Assembly: GCA_022779365.1 (NCBI GenBank)
Contig: JALFSI010000010.1
Location: 1-64,000 of the forward strand
Length of the DNA: 64,000 nucleotides
From: CAG-170 sp022779365
GTDB taxonomy: Bacteria > Bacillota > Clostridia > Oscillospirales > Oscillospiraceae
Direction of reading: 5' to 3'
The notes below the pieces were generated by a model that was given only the letters and a program-made list of their open reading frames with translations, had not been told where the DNA came from and ran no database searches. Made by a program: the position numbers and the translations under genes. Numbering within the stretch: position 1 is the first letter of the stretch; each line of letters starts with the position of its first letter. This document shows positions 43,612-51,780 of the stretch, piece after piece.

Positions 43612-43700
43612 GACCTAAACGAGCGAAAACTTCCAGCATAGCATCCGGCAATTCGTCCATCCTAACCTCAAGAACGCGACAGGAACAGGGAGGACGGACT

Positions 43701-43805
43701 ATGCAGGCGGAATTTTTCTGGGAGCTTTTTTGCGAGACCGGCGCGCCGGAGGTCTATCTGCTGTACCGGCGGGAGCTGCGCGCCGCGCAGCCTGTCTCCG
43801 CGTAA
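43701..43805 (+). CDS. yqzL: YqzL-like small protein
   Basis: 34 residues, MQAEFFWELFCETGAPEVYL then LYRRELRAAQ. It resembles Bacillus YqzL (W-x-x-F-x-x-T-G-x-x-x-x-Y-L-L) and lies in the same place, between era and recO. GGGAGGA precedes the ATG at good spacing. Function is unknown. Very short, but position, ribosome site and motif agree. Confidence 0.75.
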   Translation: MQAEFFWELFCETGAPEVYLLYRRELRAAQPVSA

Positions 43806-43827
43806 AGGACGTACTTAGGAGAGACAT

Positions 43828-44565
43828 ATGTATCTGAAAACCGAGGGGCTGGTGCTGCGCGTGTCGCCCTTTCAGGAGGCGGACGCGATGCTGAGCGTCC
43901 TCACGCGCGGGCACGGGCTTTTATCGGTGCGCGCGCGGGGGCTGCGGCGGGCAAAAAGCCCGCTCAAGGGCGCGTGCCAGCTTTTGGCGTATTCGGAGTT
44001 TACGCTGTTTGAAAACCGCGGCTTTTACACGGTCAATGAGGCATCGGCGCTGGAGATGTTCCTGCCGCTGCGTGACGACCTTGAAAGGCTGACGCTGGCG
44101 CAGTATTTTGCGCAGGTGGCGGAGGTTTTATCGCAGGAGGACGCTCCCGAGTCCGGTATCCTGCCGCTGACGCTCAATGCGATCTACGCGCTCACAAAGC
44201 TGAATCTTCCACAGCGGCAGATCAAGGCGGTGTTTGAGCTGCGGGCAATGTGCGTCTCGGGCTTTCAGCCGGAGCTGCACGGCTGCGCCGTATGCGGCGC
44301 GGAAGCGCCGGAGCGGTTTGACGTGTCGGAGGGGTGTCTGGTGTGCGCCGGGTGCGGCGGCAGCGGCATCCGTATGCCGCTTGGACGCGGGGCGCTGGCA
44401 GCGATGCGCTACATCACGCTCTGTGAGCCGAAGAAGATTTTCTCGTTCCGCTTAGAGCCGCAGGCACTCGATGAGCTGGCGGATATTGCCGAGGCGTATC
44501 TCATCACCAAATTGGAGCGGGGTTTTTCCACGCTCGATTTTTACAAATCACTTTTGTTGCTTTAG
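43828..44565 (+). CDS. recO: DNA repair protein RecO
   Basis: 245 residues. N-terminal OB fold from YLKTEGLVLRVSPFQEADAM, and a zinc site CAVCG with CAGCG further on. RecO loads RecA onto SSB-coated DNA with RecR and anneals strands. AGGAG precedes the ATG; the mutS2 gene begins 10 nt after. Confidence 0.96.
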   Translation: MYLKTEGLVLRVSPFQEADAMLSVLTRGHGLLSVRARGLRRAKSPLKGACQLLAYSEFTLFENRGFYTVNEASALEMFLPLRDDLERLTLAQYFAQVAEVLSQEDAPESGILPLTLNAIYALTKLNLPQRQIKAVFELRAMCVSGFQPELHGCAVCGAEAPERFDVSEGCLVCAGCGGSGIRMPLGRGALAAMRYITLCEPKKIFSFRLEPQALDELADIAEAYLITKLERGFSTLDFYKSLLLL

Positions 44566-44574
44566 GAACTGGAT

Positions 44575-46947
44575 ATGGACGAACTGTTTGAAAAGTCGTT
44601 AAAAAAATTAGAGCTTGATAAGGTACTGGAGCTGCTTGCGGAGCAGGCGACGTGCCCGGCGGCAAAGGAACGCTGCCGGCAAACCGTCCCGCTCACGGAT
44701 GCGGACGAAATTCGCACGCTGCAAGAGCAGACGAGCGCCGCCTGCAAGCTCATCTCCCTCAAGGGGACGCCCGGACTTGCAGGGGCGCGGGATGTCGGCG
44801 CGTCGCTGGCGCGCGCGCAGCGCGGCGGTGTTCTGAGCGCCGAAGAGCTTTTGCAGATCGGCGGCGTGCTCAAATGCGCGTGGCAGGTCAAAAATTATGC
44901 CGACGGCGAAAGCGTGGAAACCGTGCTCGACGTGTGGTTTTTCCAGCTCATGGCGAATAAGTTTCTGGAGGACCGCATTTTTACCTCCATCCTCTCCAAA
45001 GACGAGATCGCGGACGCGGCAAGCTCCGAGCTTGCCTCCATCCGGCGGAAGATCCGCCAGCAGAGCGTGAAAATACGCGAGTCGCTGCAAAAGATCATCT
45101 CCTCGCCGTCCTACGCAAAATATCTGCAAGAGCCGATCATCACCATCCGCTCCGACCGCTTTGTCGTGCCGGTCAAGAGCGAGTTCAAAAACAACATTCC
45201 GGGTCTGGTACACGATGTGTCGTCATCCGGCAGCACATTTTTTATTGAACCCATGCAGGCGGTAAACGCCAACAACGACCTGCGCGAGCTGCTCATCGCT
45301 GAGCGTAAGGAGATCGAGCGCATTTTGGCAGAACTTTCCGCGCAGGCGGCGGACTGGCGCGAGCATATCGAAACGAACTACCGCGTGCTCGTGGAGCTGG
45401 ACTGCATTTTCGCCCGCGCGCGGCTGTCCTTCGCTATGCGCGCCATCGAGCCGAAGATCACGGAGGATGAGGTCATCGTTCTCAACCGCGCGCGCCATCC
45501 GCTCATTGACCCCAAGACGGTCGTGCCCATTACGCTGACTCTGGGGCAGGATTTTGATACGCTCATCATCACAGGTCCGAACACCGGCGGCAAGACCGTC
45601 ACGCTCAAGACCATCGGGCTGCTGACGCTCATGGCGCAGTGCGGTCTGCACGTCCCGGCGGACGACGGCAGCAGCGTGGGCGTGTTTACGCGCGTGTTGG
45701 CGGACATCGGCGACGAGCAGTCCATCGAGCAGTCGCTTTCCACCTTCTCGGCGCATATGAAAAACATCGTGGAGATCGTCCGCGTGTGCGAGCCGGGCGC
45801 GCTGGTGCTCTTTGACGAGCTGGGCGCTGGTACCGACCCTGCCGAGGGCGCGGCGCTGGCGATGGCGCTGATCGAATACTGCCGCAAAAACGGCGCGAAG
45901 GTCGCTGCGACCACGCACTATGCAGAGCTGAAGGTCTACGCTATGCGGACTGAGCGCGTGAGCAACGCCTCGTGCGAGTTTGACGTGGAGACGCTCCAGC
46001 CGACCTACCGGCTGCTCGTGGGCGTGCCGGGAAAATCCAACGCGTTTGCCATCTCGCGCAGGCTCGGCTTGCAGGAAGATATTCTCGACAAGGCGAAGAG
46101 CCTTGTCAGCCAGAATGATTCCGACTTTGAGGACGTGCTGGCGCAGCTTGAGCAGCAGCGGCAGCAGATGGAGCAGGCGCGCGCCGAGGCGGAGCGACTG
46201 CGCCAGCAGACGCTCCAGCAGCAGCAGAAAAGCGAGGAATATTTTGACCAGATCAAGCGCGAGCGCGATAAGGCGGTGCAGCAGGCAAAGCGCGAGGCGC
46301 AGCACATCATCGACGACGCGCGCCGCACGGCAAACGCCGTGCAGGAGGAGCTCAAGCAGCTCCGCCGCCAGATGAAGGACAGCGCGGACGTGCAGAACTC
46401 CAACGAGCGGCAGGCGGCGCTGCGCCGCACGCTCAACGAGGCGGAGGAAAAGCTTGCCGACAAGCCGCAGCAGAAAAAGCGCCCAGCCGCCACGCGCGCC
46501 ATCCGCGCGGGCGATACGGTGGAGCTGCTGAAATTCGGCTCAAGGGCGACGGTGCTGAGCGTCACAAAAGACGGAAATCTCGAATTGCAGGCGGGCATCA
46601 TGAAGCTCACGGCAAAGCCCGACGAGGTCGCGCTGCTGGAAGATCAGCCGCAGGGGAACGCGAAAAAGATCATCGAGCACAAGGCGCGCGAGCTCAAAGC
46701 CGCCGCCTCGCCGGAGCTGGACATCCGCGGCATGGCGGCAGACGAGGCGATGCCGGTGCTCGACCAGTTCCTCGACAGCGCGTATCTTGCCAATCTTCCG
46801 TCCGTGCGCATCATCCACGGCAAGGGCACGGGCGTTCTGCGCGCAGCGGTTCACGACGAGCTGCGCCGCTGCAAATACGTTAAATCGTTCCGCCTCGGCG
46901 TTTACGGCGAGGGCGAGACCGGCGTGACCATCGCCGAGTTCAAATAA
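44575..46947 (+). CDS. mutS2: endonuclease MutS2 / ribosome rescue factor
   Basis: 790 residues. Clamp helices, ATPase with Walker A ITGPNTGGKTVTLKTIGLL and Walker B LFDELGAGTDPAEGAALAMA, a long coiled coil rich in Gln/Glu/Arg (about 520-640), a KOW-like module and a C-terminal Smr domain with LDIRGMAADEAM and IIHGKGTGVLRAAV. In Bacillus the protein splits collided ribosomes (RqcU); in other species it limits recombination. The Smr HGKGTG motif is intact. A promoter for the next gene lies right after its stop. Confidence 0.97.
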   Translation: MDELFEKSLKKLELDKVLELLAEQATCPAAKERCRQTVPLTDADEIRTLQEQTSAACKLISLKGTPGLAGARDVGASLARAQRGGVLSAEELLQIGGVLKCAWQVKNYADGESVETVLDVWFFQLMANKFLEDRIFTSILSKDEIADAASSELASIRRKIRQQSVKIRESLQKIISSPSYAKYLQEPIITIRSDRFVVPVKSEFKNNIPGLVHDVSSSGSTFFIEPMQAVNANNDLRELLIAERKEIERILAELSAQAADWREHIETNYRVLVELDCIFARARLSFAMRAIEPKITEDEVIVLNRARHPLIDPKTVVPITLTLGQDFDTLIITGPNTGGKTVTLKTIGLLTLMAQCGLHVPADDGSSVGVFTRVLADIGDEQSIEQSLSTFSAHMKNIVEIVRVCEPGALVLFDELGAGTDPAEGAALAMALIEYCRKNGAKVAATTHYAELKVYAMRTERVSNASCEFDVETLQPTYRLLVGVPGKSNAFAISRRLGLQEDILDKAKSLVSQNDSDFEDVLAQLEQQRQQMEQARAEAERLRQQTLQQQQKSEEYFDQIKRERDKAVQQAKREAQHIIDDARRTANAVQEELKQLRRQMKDSADVQNSNERQAALRRTLNEAEEKLADKPQQKKRPAATRAIRAGDTVELLKFGSRATVLSVTKDGNLELQAGIMKLTAKPDEVALLEDQPQGNAKKIIEHKARELKAAASPELDIRGMAADEAMPVLDQFLDSAYLANLPSVRIIHGKGTGVLRAAVHDELRRCKYVKSFRLGVYGEGETGVTIAEFK

Positions 46948-46950
46948 GTA

Positions 46951-46978
46951 TTGACTTTTTTTGATTTTTTGCTAATAT
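46951..46978 (+). promoter_or_regulatory. promoter for the HPr/Crh-like gene
   Basis: TTGACT, 16-nt T-rich spacer, TAATAT, starting 4 nt after the mutS2 stop. The leader to 47041 would be about 57 nt. Confidence 0.6.
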
Positions 46979-47040
46979 TGTAAACAAGAATGCGCACGAA
47001 AAAAACCTGCTATAAAGAGCGAATTTAAGGAGTGGCAACT

Positions 47041-47301
47041 ATGTATATGCAGCAATCCATTGTTAAGTGCGAGTCGGGGCTTTACAATCGCCAGGCGACC
47101 TATTTCATCCAGAAGGCGAATGAGTTCAAGTCCAGCATCTGGATCGAGGTCGAGGACCGCAAGATCAATGCGAAGAGCCTGCTCGGCGTTTTGTCCATGG
47201 GCATCACAAAGGGTACGCGCGTGAGCATCCTTGCGGAAGGTCCTGATGAGGAAGAAGCCGTCAATGCGCTGACGGAAATGCTCGTAAAAGAAATTTTCTA
47301 A
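47041..47301 (+). CDS. HPr-family protein lacking the phospho-His (Crh-like)
   Basis: 86 residues. The HPr fold is clear: NAKSLLGVLSMGITKGT holds the regulatory Ser (Ser46 of Bacillus HPr). The active-site segment, GIHARPAT in HPr, reads GLYNRQAT here, so His15 is Tyr and the protein cannot accept phosphate from enzyme I. Bacillus Crh likewise lacks His15 and works only as a Ser-phosphorylated co-repressor with CcpA. A regulatory role is inferred. The ATG at 47041 follows AAGGAG; a GTG at 47032 lies inside that site. Own promoter upstream, terminator downstream. Confidence 0.88.
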   Translation: MYMQQSIVKCESGLYNRQATYFIQKANEFKSSIWIEVEDRKINAKSLLGVLSMGITKGTRVSILAEGPDEEEAVNALTEMLVKEIF

Positions 47302-47315
47302 ACCACCGAAGGAAT

Positions 47316-47352
47316 GCCGCCTCAAAAACGTGGGTTTTTGAGGCGGCTTTTT
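47316..47352 (+). terminator. terminator of the Crh-like gene, overlapping the uvrC ribosome site
   Basis: GCCGCCTCAAAAA (47316-47328) pairs perfectly with TTTTTGAGGCGGC (47335-47347), then TTTTT. The only Shine-Dalgarno-like sequence for uvrC, GAGGCGG, is inside the 3' arm. Confidence 0.85.
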
Positions 47353-47358
47353 AACACC

Positions 47359-49185
47359 ATGACTTTTGAAGAACTCAAGGACAAGGCGCTCTCGCTGCCG
47401 TATGAGCCGGGCGTGTACCTGATGCAGGACAAGTCCGGGCAGATCATCTACGTCGGCAAGGCGAAAAAGCTCAAAAACCGCGTCAGCCAGTATTTTCAGG
47501 ATTCCAGCGCGCACACGCCCAAAACGCGCAAAATGGTCAGCCAGATCGACCATTTTGACGTTATCGTCGCGGCGTCCGAATTTGAGGCGCTGGTGCTGGA
47601 ATGTTCGCTCATCAAGCGCCATATGCCCAAATACAACATCCTGCTCAAGGACGACAAGGGCTATCCGTATCTTCGCGTCGATCCGCGGGAAGAATACCCG
47701 GTGATGGAGCTGGTCAGCCGCGTGCAGGACGACGGTGCGCGATATTTTGGACCGTATGGCGGGCGCTCGGTCACGCAGAACGTGATCGACACGCTGCGGC
47801 TGTGCCTGAAGCTGCCCGGCTGCGGCAAAAAATTCCCGCGCGATATTGGCAAAGACCGCCCGTGCCTGAATTTTCATATGAACAACTGCGACGGCTGGTG
47901 TCAGCCGTCCCGCTCCGCGCAGGAGTATCGCGCGCGGATGGAGCAGGCGGTGATGATGCTCGACGGTAAATACGGCGAGCTGACCGCCGACTTACAGCGG
48001 CAGATGGAGGACGCCGCCGAGCGGCTGGAATTTGAGCGTGCCGCCGCCCTGCGCGACCGTATGCGCGCTGTGCAGTCGCTCAGCCAGAAGCAGCTCGTCA
48101 CGGCGGGCACGATGGCAAATACCGACGTGATCGGCTATTATCAGAGCGAGGCGCGGGCGTGCATGGCAGTGCTGCACTATGTGGACGGCAGCCTGCTTGA
48201 CAAGGACTATGAGCTGTTTCCGCCGGCGGACGACCGGCAGGAGGCACTTTCGTCGCTCGTCAAGCAGTATTATCTTGTGCGCGGCGCTGCGCCCAAGCAA
48301 ATTCTGCTGCCGTTTTCGATGGACGACGCGGCGCTGTTTGAGCAGCTTCTTTTTCAGCAGCTTCACAAAAAGGTGCACATCCGCGTGCCGCAGCGCGGCG
48401 ACGGCGTGCGCATGATGGCGCTGGCGCAGAAAAATGCCCGCGAGGAAGCCGAGCGCGTGACCACGCGCGCCGAGCGCCTGAACGGAGCGCTTTCGCAGCT
48501 CGGCGCGATGATGCACCTGCCAGAGCCGCCGCACCGGCTCGAAAGCTACGATATTTCCAACACCGCCGGGACGGACATCGTTTCGTCGATGGTGGTATTC
48601 GTGGACGGAAAGCCGAGCAAAAAGGATTATAAGCATTTCAAGATCGAAGGGCTGACGGATCAGGACGACTACGCGTCCATGCGCCAGACGCTGCACCGCC
48701 GCTTTGCGCATTATCAGGCGGGCGACGCAGGCTTTGACGAAGCCCCGGACGCGCTGCTCATCGACGGCGGTCAGGAGCACGCGCAGTGCGTGCGTGAGGA
48801 GCTGGCGGCGATGGGGCTGTCATTCCCGATCTTCGGCATGGTCAAGGATAACCGCCACCGCACGCGCGCGCTCATCACACCCGACGGCGCGGAGCTGAGC
48901 CTGACGGCGCAGCCGGCGGTGTTCGCGCTCATCGGGCGCATCCAGGAGGAGACGCACCGCTTCGCCATCACCTATCACCGGCTGCTGCGCAGCCGTCATG
49001 TGCGCGCGTCGGCGCTGGAGACGATCGCGGGCATCGGACCGAAGCGGCGGCAGGAGCTGCTGCGGCACTTTAAGTCTGTTACCGCGATCCGCGCGGCGAG
49101 CGTGGAGGAGCTGGCACAGGTCGTGCCGCAGAGCGCGGCGGAAGCTGTCTGGCAGTATTATCACAAGGAGGAGACCCAGCCATGA
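47359..49185 (+). CDS. uvrC: UvrABC system protein C
   Basis: 608 residues. GIY-YIG domain with PGVYLMQDKSGQIIYVGKAK, the Cys-rich link (GCGKKFPRDIGKDRPCLNF, CDGWCQPSR), UvrB-binding UVR motif, RNase-H-like endonuclease domain with ESYDISNTAGTDIVSSMVVF and DALLIDGGQEHAQ, and C-terminal tandem helix-hairpin-helix IAGIGPKRRQELL. It makes both incisions in nucleotide excision repair. I use the ATG at 47359; the frame also has an ATG at 47314, in the terminator hairpin. Followed by rsmD with 4 nt overlap. Confidence 0.96.
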   Translation: MTFEELKDKALSLPYEPGVYLMQDKSGQIIYVGKAKKLKNRVSQYFQDSSAHTPKTRKMVSQIDHFDVIVAASEFEALVLECSLIKRHMPKYNILLKDDKGYPYLRVDPREEYPVMELVSRVQDDGARYFGPYGGRSVTQNVIDTLRLCLKLPGCGKKFPRDIGKDRPCLNFHMNNCDGWCQPSRSAQEYRARMEQAVMMLDGKYGELTADLQRQMEDAAERLEFERAAALRDRMRAVQSLSQKQLVTAGTMANTDVIGYYQSEARACMAVLHYVDGSLLDKDYELFPPADDRQEALSSLVKQYYLVRGAAPKQILLPFSMDDAALFEQLLFQQLHKKVHIRVPQRGDGVRMMALAQKNAREEAERVTTRAERLNGALSQLGAMMHLPEPPHRLESYDISNTAGTDIVSSMVVFVDGKPSKKDYKHFKIEGLTDQDDYASMRQTLHRRFAHYQAGDAGFDEAPDALLIDGGQEHAQCVREELAAMGLSFPIFGMVKDNRHRTRALITPDGAELSLTAQPAVFALIGRIQEETHRFAITYHRLLRSRHVRASALETIAGIGPKRRQELLRHFKSVTAIRAASVEELAQVVPQSAAEAVWQYYHKEETQP

Positions 49186-49745
49186 GAGTCATCACCGGCA
49201 CGGCGCGCAGCACGCCGCTCAAAGCGCCCAAGGGACTGGAAACGCGCCCGACGCTCGATCAGGTCAAGGAGGGGCTGTTTTCCGCCATCCAGTTTGACGT
49301 TCCCGGCGCGCGGGCGCTCGATCTGTTTGCGGGCTCGGGGCAGCTCGGCATCGAAGCGCTCAGCCGCGGCGCGGCGCGTGCGGTGTTCGTGGACTGCCGC
49401 CGCGATGCGCTGGACGTGGTGCGCGAAAATCTTGCCAAAACGCGGCTGGAGACGCGCGCGCAGGTCGTGCGGATGGACTACATGGCGTACCTCGCCTCCT
49501 GCCGGGAGCAGTTCGACCTCATCTTCCTCGACCCGCCTTATGCGGAGGTTTTTCTGGAAAATGCATTAAATCGCATATCGGAAATTGACATTTTATCGCA
49601 TCGTGGTATAATAATCTGCGAAAGACCGATCGAAAAGCAGCTTCCAGACCGATTCGGCGCGCTGGCGCTTACGAAAACGTATCGGTACGGCAAAACGGCA
49701 GTGTCGCTTTACCGAAAAGAGAGCACGGGAGCGGAGGCATTATGA
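49182..49745 (+). CDS. rsmD: 16S rRNA (guanine966-N2)-methyltransferase
   Basis: 187 residues. RVITGTARSTPLKAPKG and RPTLDQVKEGLFS at the start, SAM site LDLFAGSGQLGIEALSRGA, catalytic FLDPPY. It methylates G966 of 16S rRNA. ATGA overlaps join it to uvrC and coaD, the usual rsmD-coaD pairing. Confidence 0.96.
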   Translation: MRVITGTARSTPLKAPKGLETRPTLDQVKEGLFSAIQFDVPGARALDLFAGSGQLGIEALSRGAARAVFVDCRRDALDVVRENLAKTRLETRAQVVRMDYMAYLASCREQFDLIFLDPPYAEVFLENALNRISEIDILSHRGIIICERPIEKQLPDRFGALALTKTYRYGKTAVSLYRKESTGAEAL

Positions 49746-50233
49746 ACACGGCGATCTATCCCGGCAGCTTTGACCCGGTCACGAACGGGCATCTGAATAT
49801 CATTCAGCGCGCAGCAAAGAGCTTTGATAAGCTCATCGTCTGCGTGATGGTCAACGCCGACAAGCGCCCGATGTTTACGGCGCTTGAGCGCGTAGAGCTG
49901 CTGCGGCGCGTCACGGCGGATATTCCCAACGTGGAGATCGCGCACTCCGACCGGCTTTTGGCGGATTTTGCGCGCGAGCGGAATTGCGGCGTGATCGTCA
50001 AGGGGCTGCGCGCGATGTCGGACTTTGAGCGCGAGTTTCAGATGGCGCTCATCAACCGCAAGCTCAATCCGGGGCTTGACACCATGTTTTTGACGGCGGA
50101 GCATCAGTTTATGTACCTCAGCTCCAGTATTGTCAAGGAGATGGGGCACTACGGCGCAGACCTGCGGGAATTTCTGCCCGAGCAGATCATTGACGATTTT
50201 CGCTCCCGCCTGGCGGAGCTGAACGAACGGTAA
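49742..50233 (+). CDS. coaD: pantetheine-phosphate adenylyltransferase
   Basis: 163 residues. Nucleotidyltransferase motif YPGSFDPVTNGHLNII (TxGH type), VKGLRAMSDFEREFQMALIN and YLSSSIVKEM. It transfers AMP to 4'-phosphopantetheine, the penultimate step of coenzyme A synthesis. It overlaps the rsmD stop by 4 nt. Confidence 0.97.
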   Translation: MNTAIYPGSFDPVTNGHLNIIQRAAKSFDKLIVCVMVNADKRPMFTALERVELLRRVTADIPNVEIAHSDRLLADFARERNCGVIVKGLRAMSDFEREFQMALINRKLNPGLDTMFLTAEHQFMYLSSSIVKEMGHYGADLREFLPEQIIDDFRSRLAELNER

Positions 50234-50245
50234 GGAGGAGCAACT

Positions 50246-50743
50246 ATGGCAAACGGAGTAGAGGAGATCATCACCACCCTGTATGAAATGGTGCAGGACG
50301 CATGGAGTCTGCCGCTGGGTGCGGAAAAGTGCGTGGTCGAGCGCGACAAGGTGCTCGATCTGCTTGATGAGATCAGCAACCAGCTCCCGGGCGAGCTGAA
50401 GCAAGCAAAGACCATCGTGGAATCGCGCAACGAGGTCATCACCAACGCCAAGCGCGAGGCGGAAAATATCCTCAAGCAGGCGGAGCAGCGCGCCAAGCAG
50501 ATGGTCTCCCGCGAGGAGGTCTACCGGCAGGCGGAGCAGGAAGCCAACGATATGATCCGCGCCGCGCAGCAGAAGATCAAGGAGCTGCGTCAGGTCACGA
50601 ACGACTATGTGGACGACGCGATGAAGCGTACGGAGGATTCCATTGCGCAGTCGCTGTCCGACCTGCGCGAGTCGCGCGCCAAATTCCGCGCACTGGTCAA
50701 TCCGCAGGCGGCAAAGCCGTCGCCCATCATCGAGGACGTCTGA
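50246..50743 (+). CDS. coiled-coil protein of unknown function
   Basis: 165 residues, almost wholly helical. A short N-terminal domain is followed by a long charged coiled coil (about 45-145) rich in Glu, Lys, Gln and Ala, resembling the DivIVA or ATP-synthase b-subunit stalk types. No membrane segment or catalytic motif. Proteins of this sort often follow coaD in Clostridia. A strong GGAGGAG precedes the ATG, 12 nt after coaD. Function not known. Confidence 0.7.
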   Translation: MANGVEEIITTLYEMVQDAWSLPLGAEKCVVERDKVLDLLDEISNQLPGELKQAKTIVESRNEVITNAKREAENILKQAEQRAKQMVSREEVYRQAEQEANDMIRAAQQKIKELRQVTNDYVDDAMKRTEDSIAQSLSDLRESRAKFRALVNPQAAKPSPIIEDV

Positions 50744-50759
50744 TCGCGCCCTCCCATAC

Positions 50760-50990
50760 CGCCACAGGCTGAGAAGAGGAAGAGTACGACTGTGATCCCG
50801 TACAGAGAGAAGGCGCTTGGTGCGAGCCTTTCGGGAGCAGGTCCGAATGTCGCCTCAGAGCCGCGGGCTGAATGTCAGTAAGCTCCGCCGGGCGCTCCCG
50901 TTACAGAGCAAAGAGCGCCCGTTTTCGGGAACTCAGGTGGTACCACGGAGCAAGACTTCGCCCTGAACTGTATAAGTTCAGGGCGTTTTT
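50760..50990 (+). promoter_or_regulatory. T-box riboswitch, probably valine-specific
   Basis: T-box sequence AGGTGGTACCACGG at 50935-50948. Stem I begins with GAGAAGAGGAAGAGTACGA (50771-50789). The likely specifier is GTC (Val) at 50849-50851 in the context GAATGTCG, matching the valyl-tRNA synthetase gene downstream. The terminator is CGCCCTGAACT/AGTTCAGGGCG (50959-50985) with TTTTT. Uncharged tRNA-Val would stabilise the antiterminator and let transcription continue. One gene (51106) lies between it and valS. Confidence 0.9.
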
Positions 50991-51105
50991 GTGTGGCAGC
51001 CCCGCGTACTTCGCCGGATTTTCCTGCCGCAGGCTGCGCGACGCTGCCGGAGCTTTTATTTACCAAAGCTGCAAATGAAAATTGATAGAGAAAAGGAGCA
51101 AACTC

Positions 51106-51756
51106 ATGCAATCAGAATTTGTATTTGCCCCCGGCGGCTACGCCATGGACTTGGAGGGCGAGCTTGCAAAAGCCTTGCAGGCGCGCACGGAGATGCTCGC
51201 GCGCAAGCGCAACCCCAAGCTCTGGAGACTGACCGACCAGATGCAGAGCTTTGCCGCGTCAGGTCCTGAGCAGAGGGAATTGCAGCGGCGGCGCATCATC
51301 GGCTATGGGATGACGGCGGTGCTGTTCCTCGCGGCGGCGGCGCTGCTCATTTTTGGCTTTACCGAGCCGCGCGACCGGCGGATGATCGCCATCGGCGGCG
51401 TTTGCGCGCTGCTGGCGGTCTCACGCGTGCTGCCGCTTGTGACGACAGGCAGCTCCATCACACGCTATGCCAAGGCAGCGCACCAGCATCTGACGAGCCT
51501 GCGCGCGGCGGATTTTTCGCAGAAGCCGACCATCCGCTTTACGGAGGACAAAATGCGCATCCAGTCGAACCTCGGCGGCAGGGACTATGACTACGACACC
51601 ATGGAAGCATTCGTCGAAACACCGCGGCTGTTTGTGCTGACGCACAGCGGCGCGGCGACCGTTCTGCAAAAGCAGGACCTGGTGCTCGGCACGCCGGAGG
51701 AATTTAAGGATTTTTTCCTGTCCCACGCGCAGCCGTTATCCGCTGAATTAGTGTAA
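51106..51756 (+). CDS. two-helix membrane protein, YcxB-like C-terminus
   Basis: 216 residues. Cytoplasmic N-terminal helix region with basic patches (about 1-65), two membrane helices (about 70-87 and 95-112) and a C-terminal domain of about 100 residues (RFTEDKMRIQSNLGG, DYDYDTMEAFVETPRLFVL) that looks like the YcxB-like fold. Function unknown. AAAGGAG precedes the ATG at 51106. Its position between a Val T-box and valS means it should be induced with valS on valine-tRNA starvation. No terminator separates it from valS. Confidence 0.72.
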   Translation: MQSEFVFAPGGYAMDLEGELAKALQARTEMLARKRNPKLWRLTDQMQSFAASGPEQRELQRRRIIGYGMTAVLFLAAAALLIFGFTEPRDRRMIAIGGVCALLAVSRVLPLVTTGSSITRYAKAAHQHLTSLRAADFSQKPTIRFTEDKMRIQSNLGGRDYDYDTMEAFVETPRLFVLTHSGAATVLQKQDLVLGTPEEFKDFFLSHAQPLSAELV

Positions 51757-51780
51757 AACATCAAGTTTAGGAGATATACC

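Noticed and set aside
47314..47358. Extended N-terminus of UvrC from ATG 47314
   Set aside because: The extension is coded by the terminator hairpin, the ATG directly abuts GAAGGA, and family members begin at the position of 47359.
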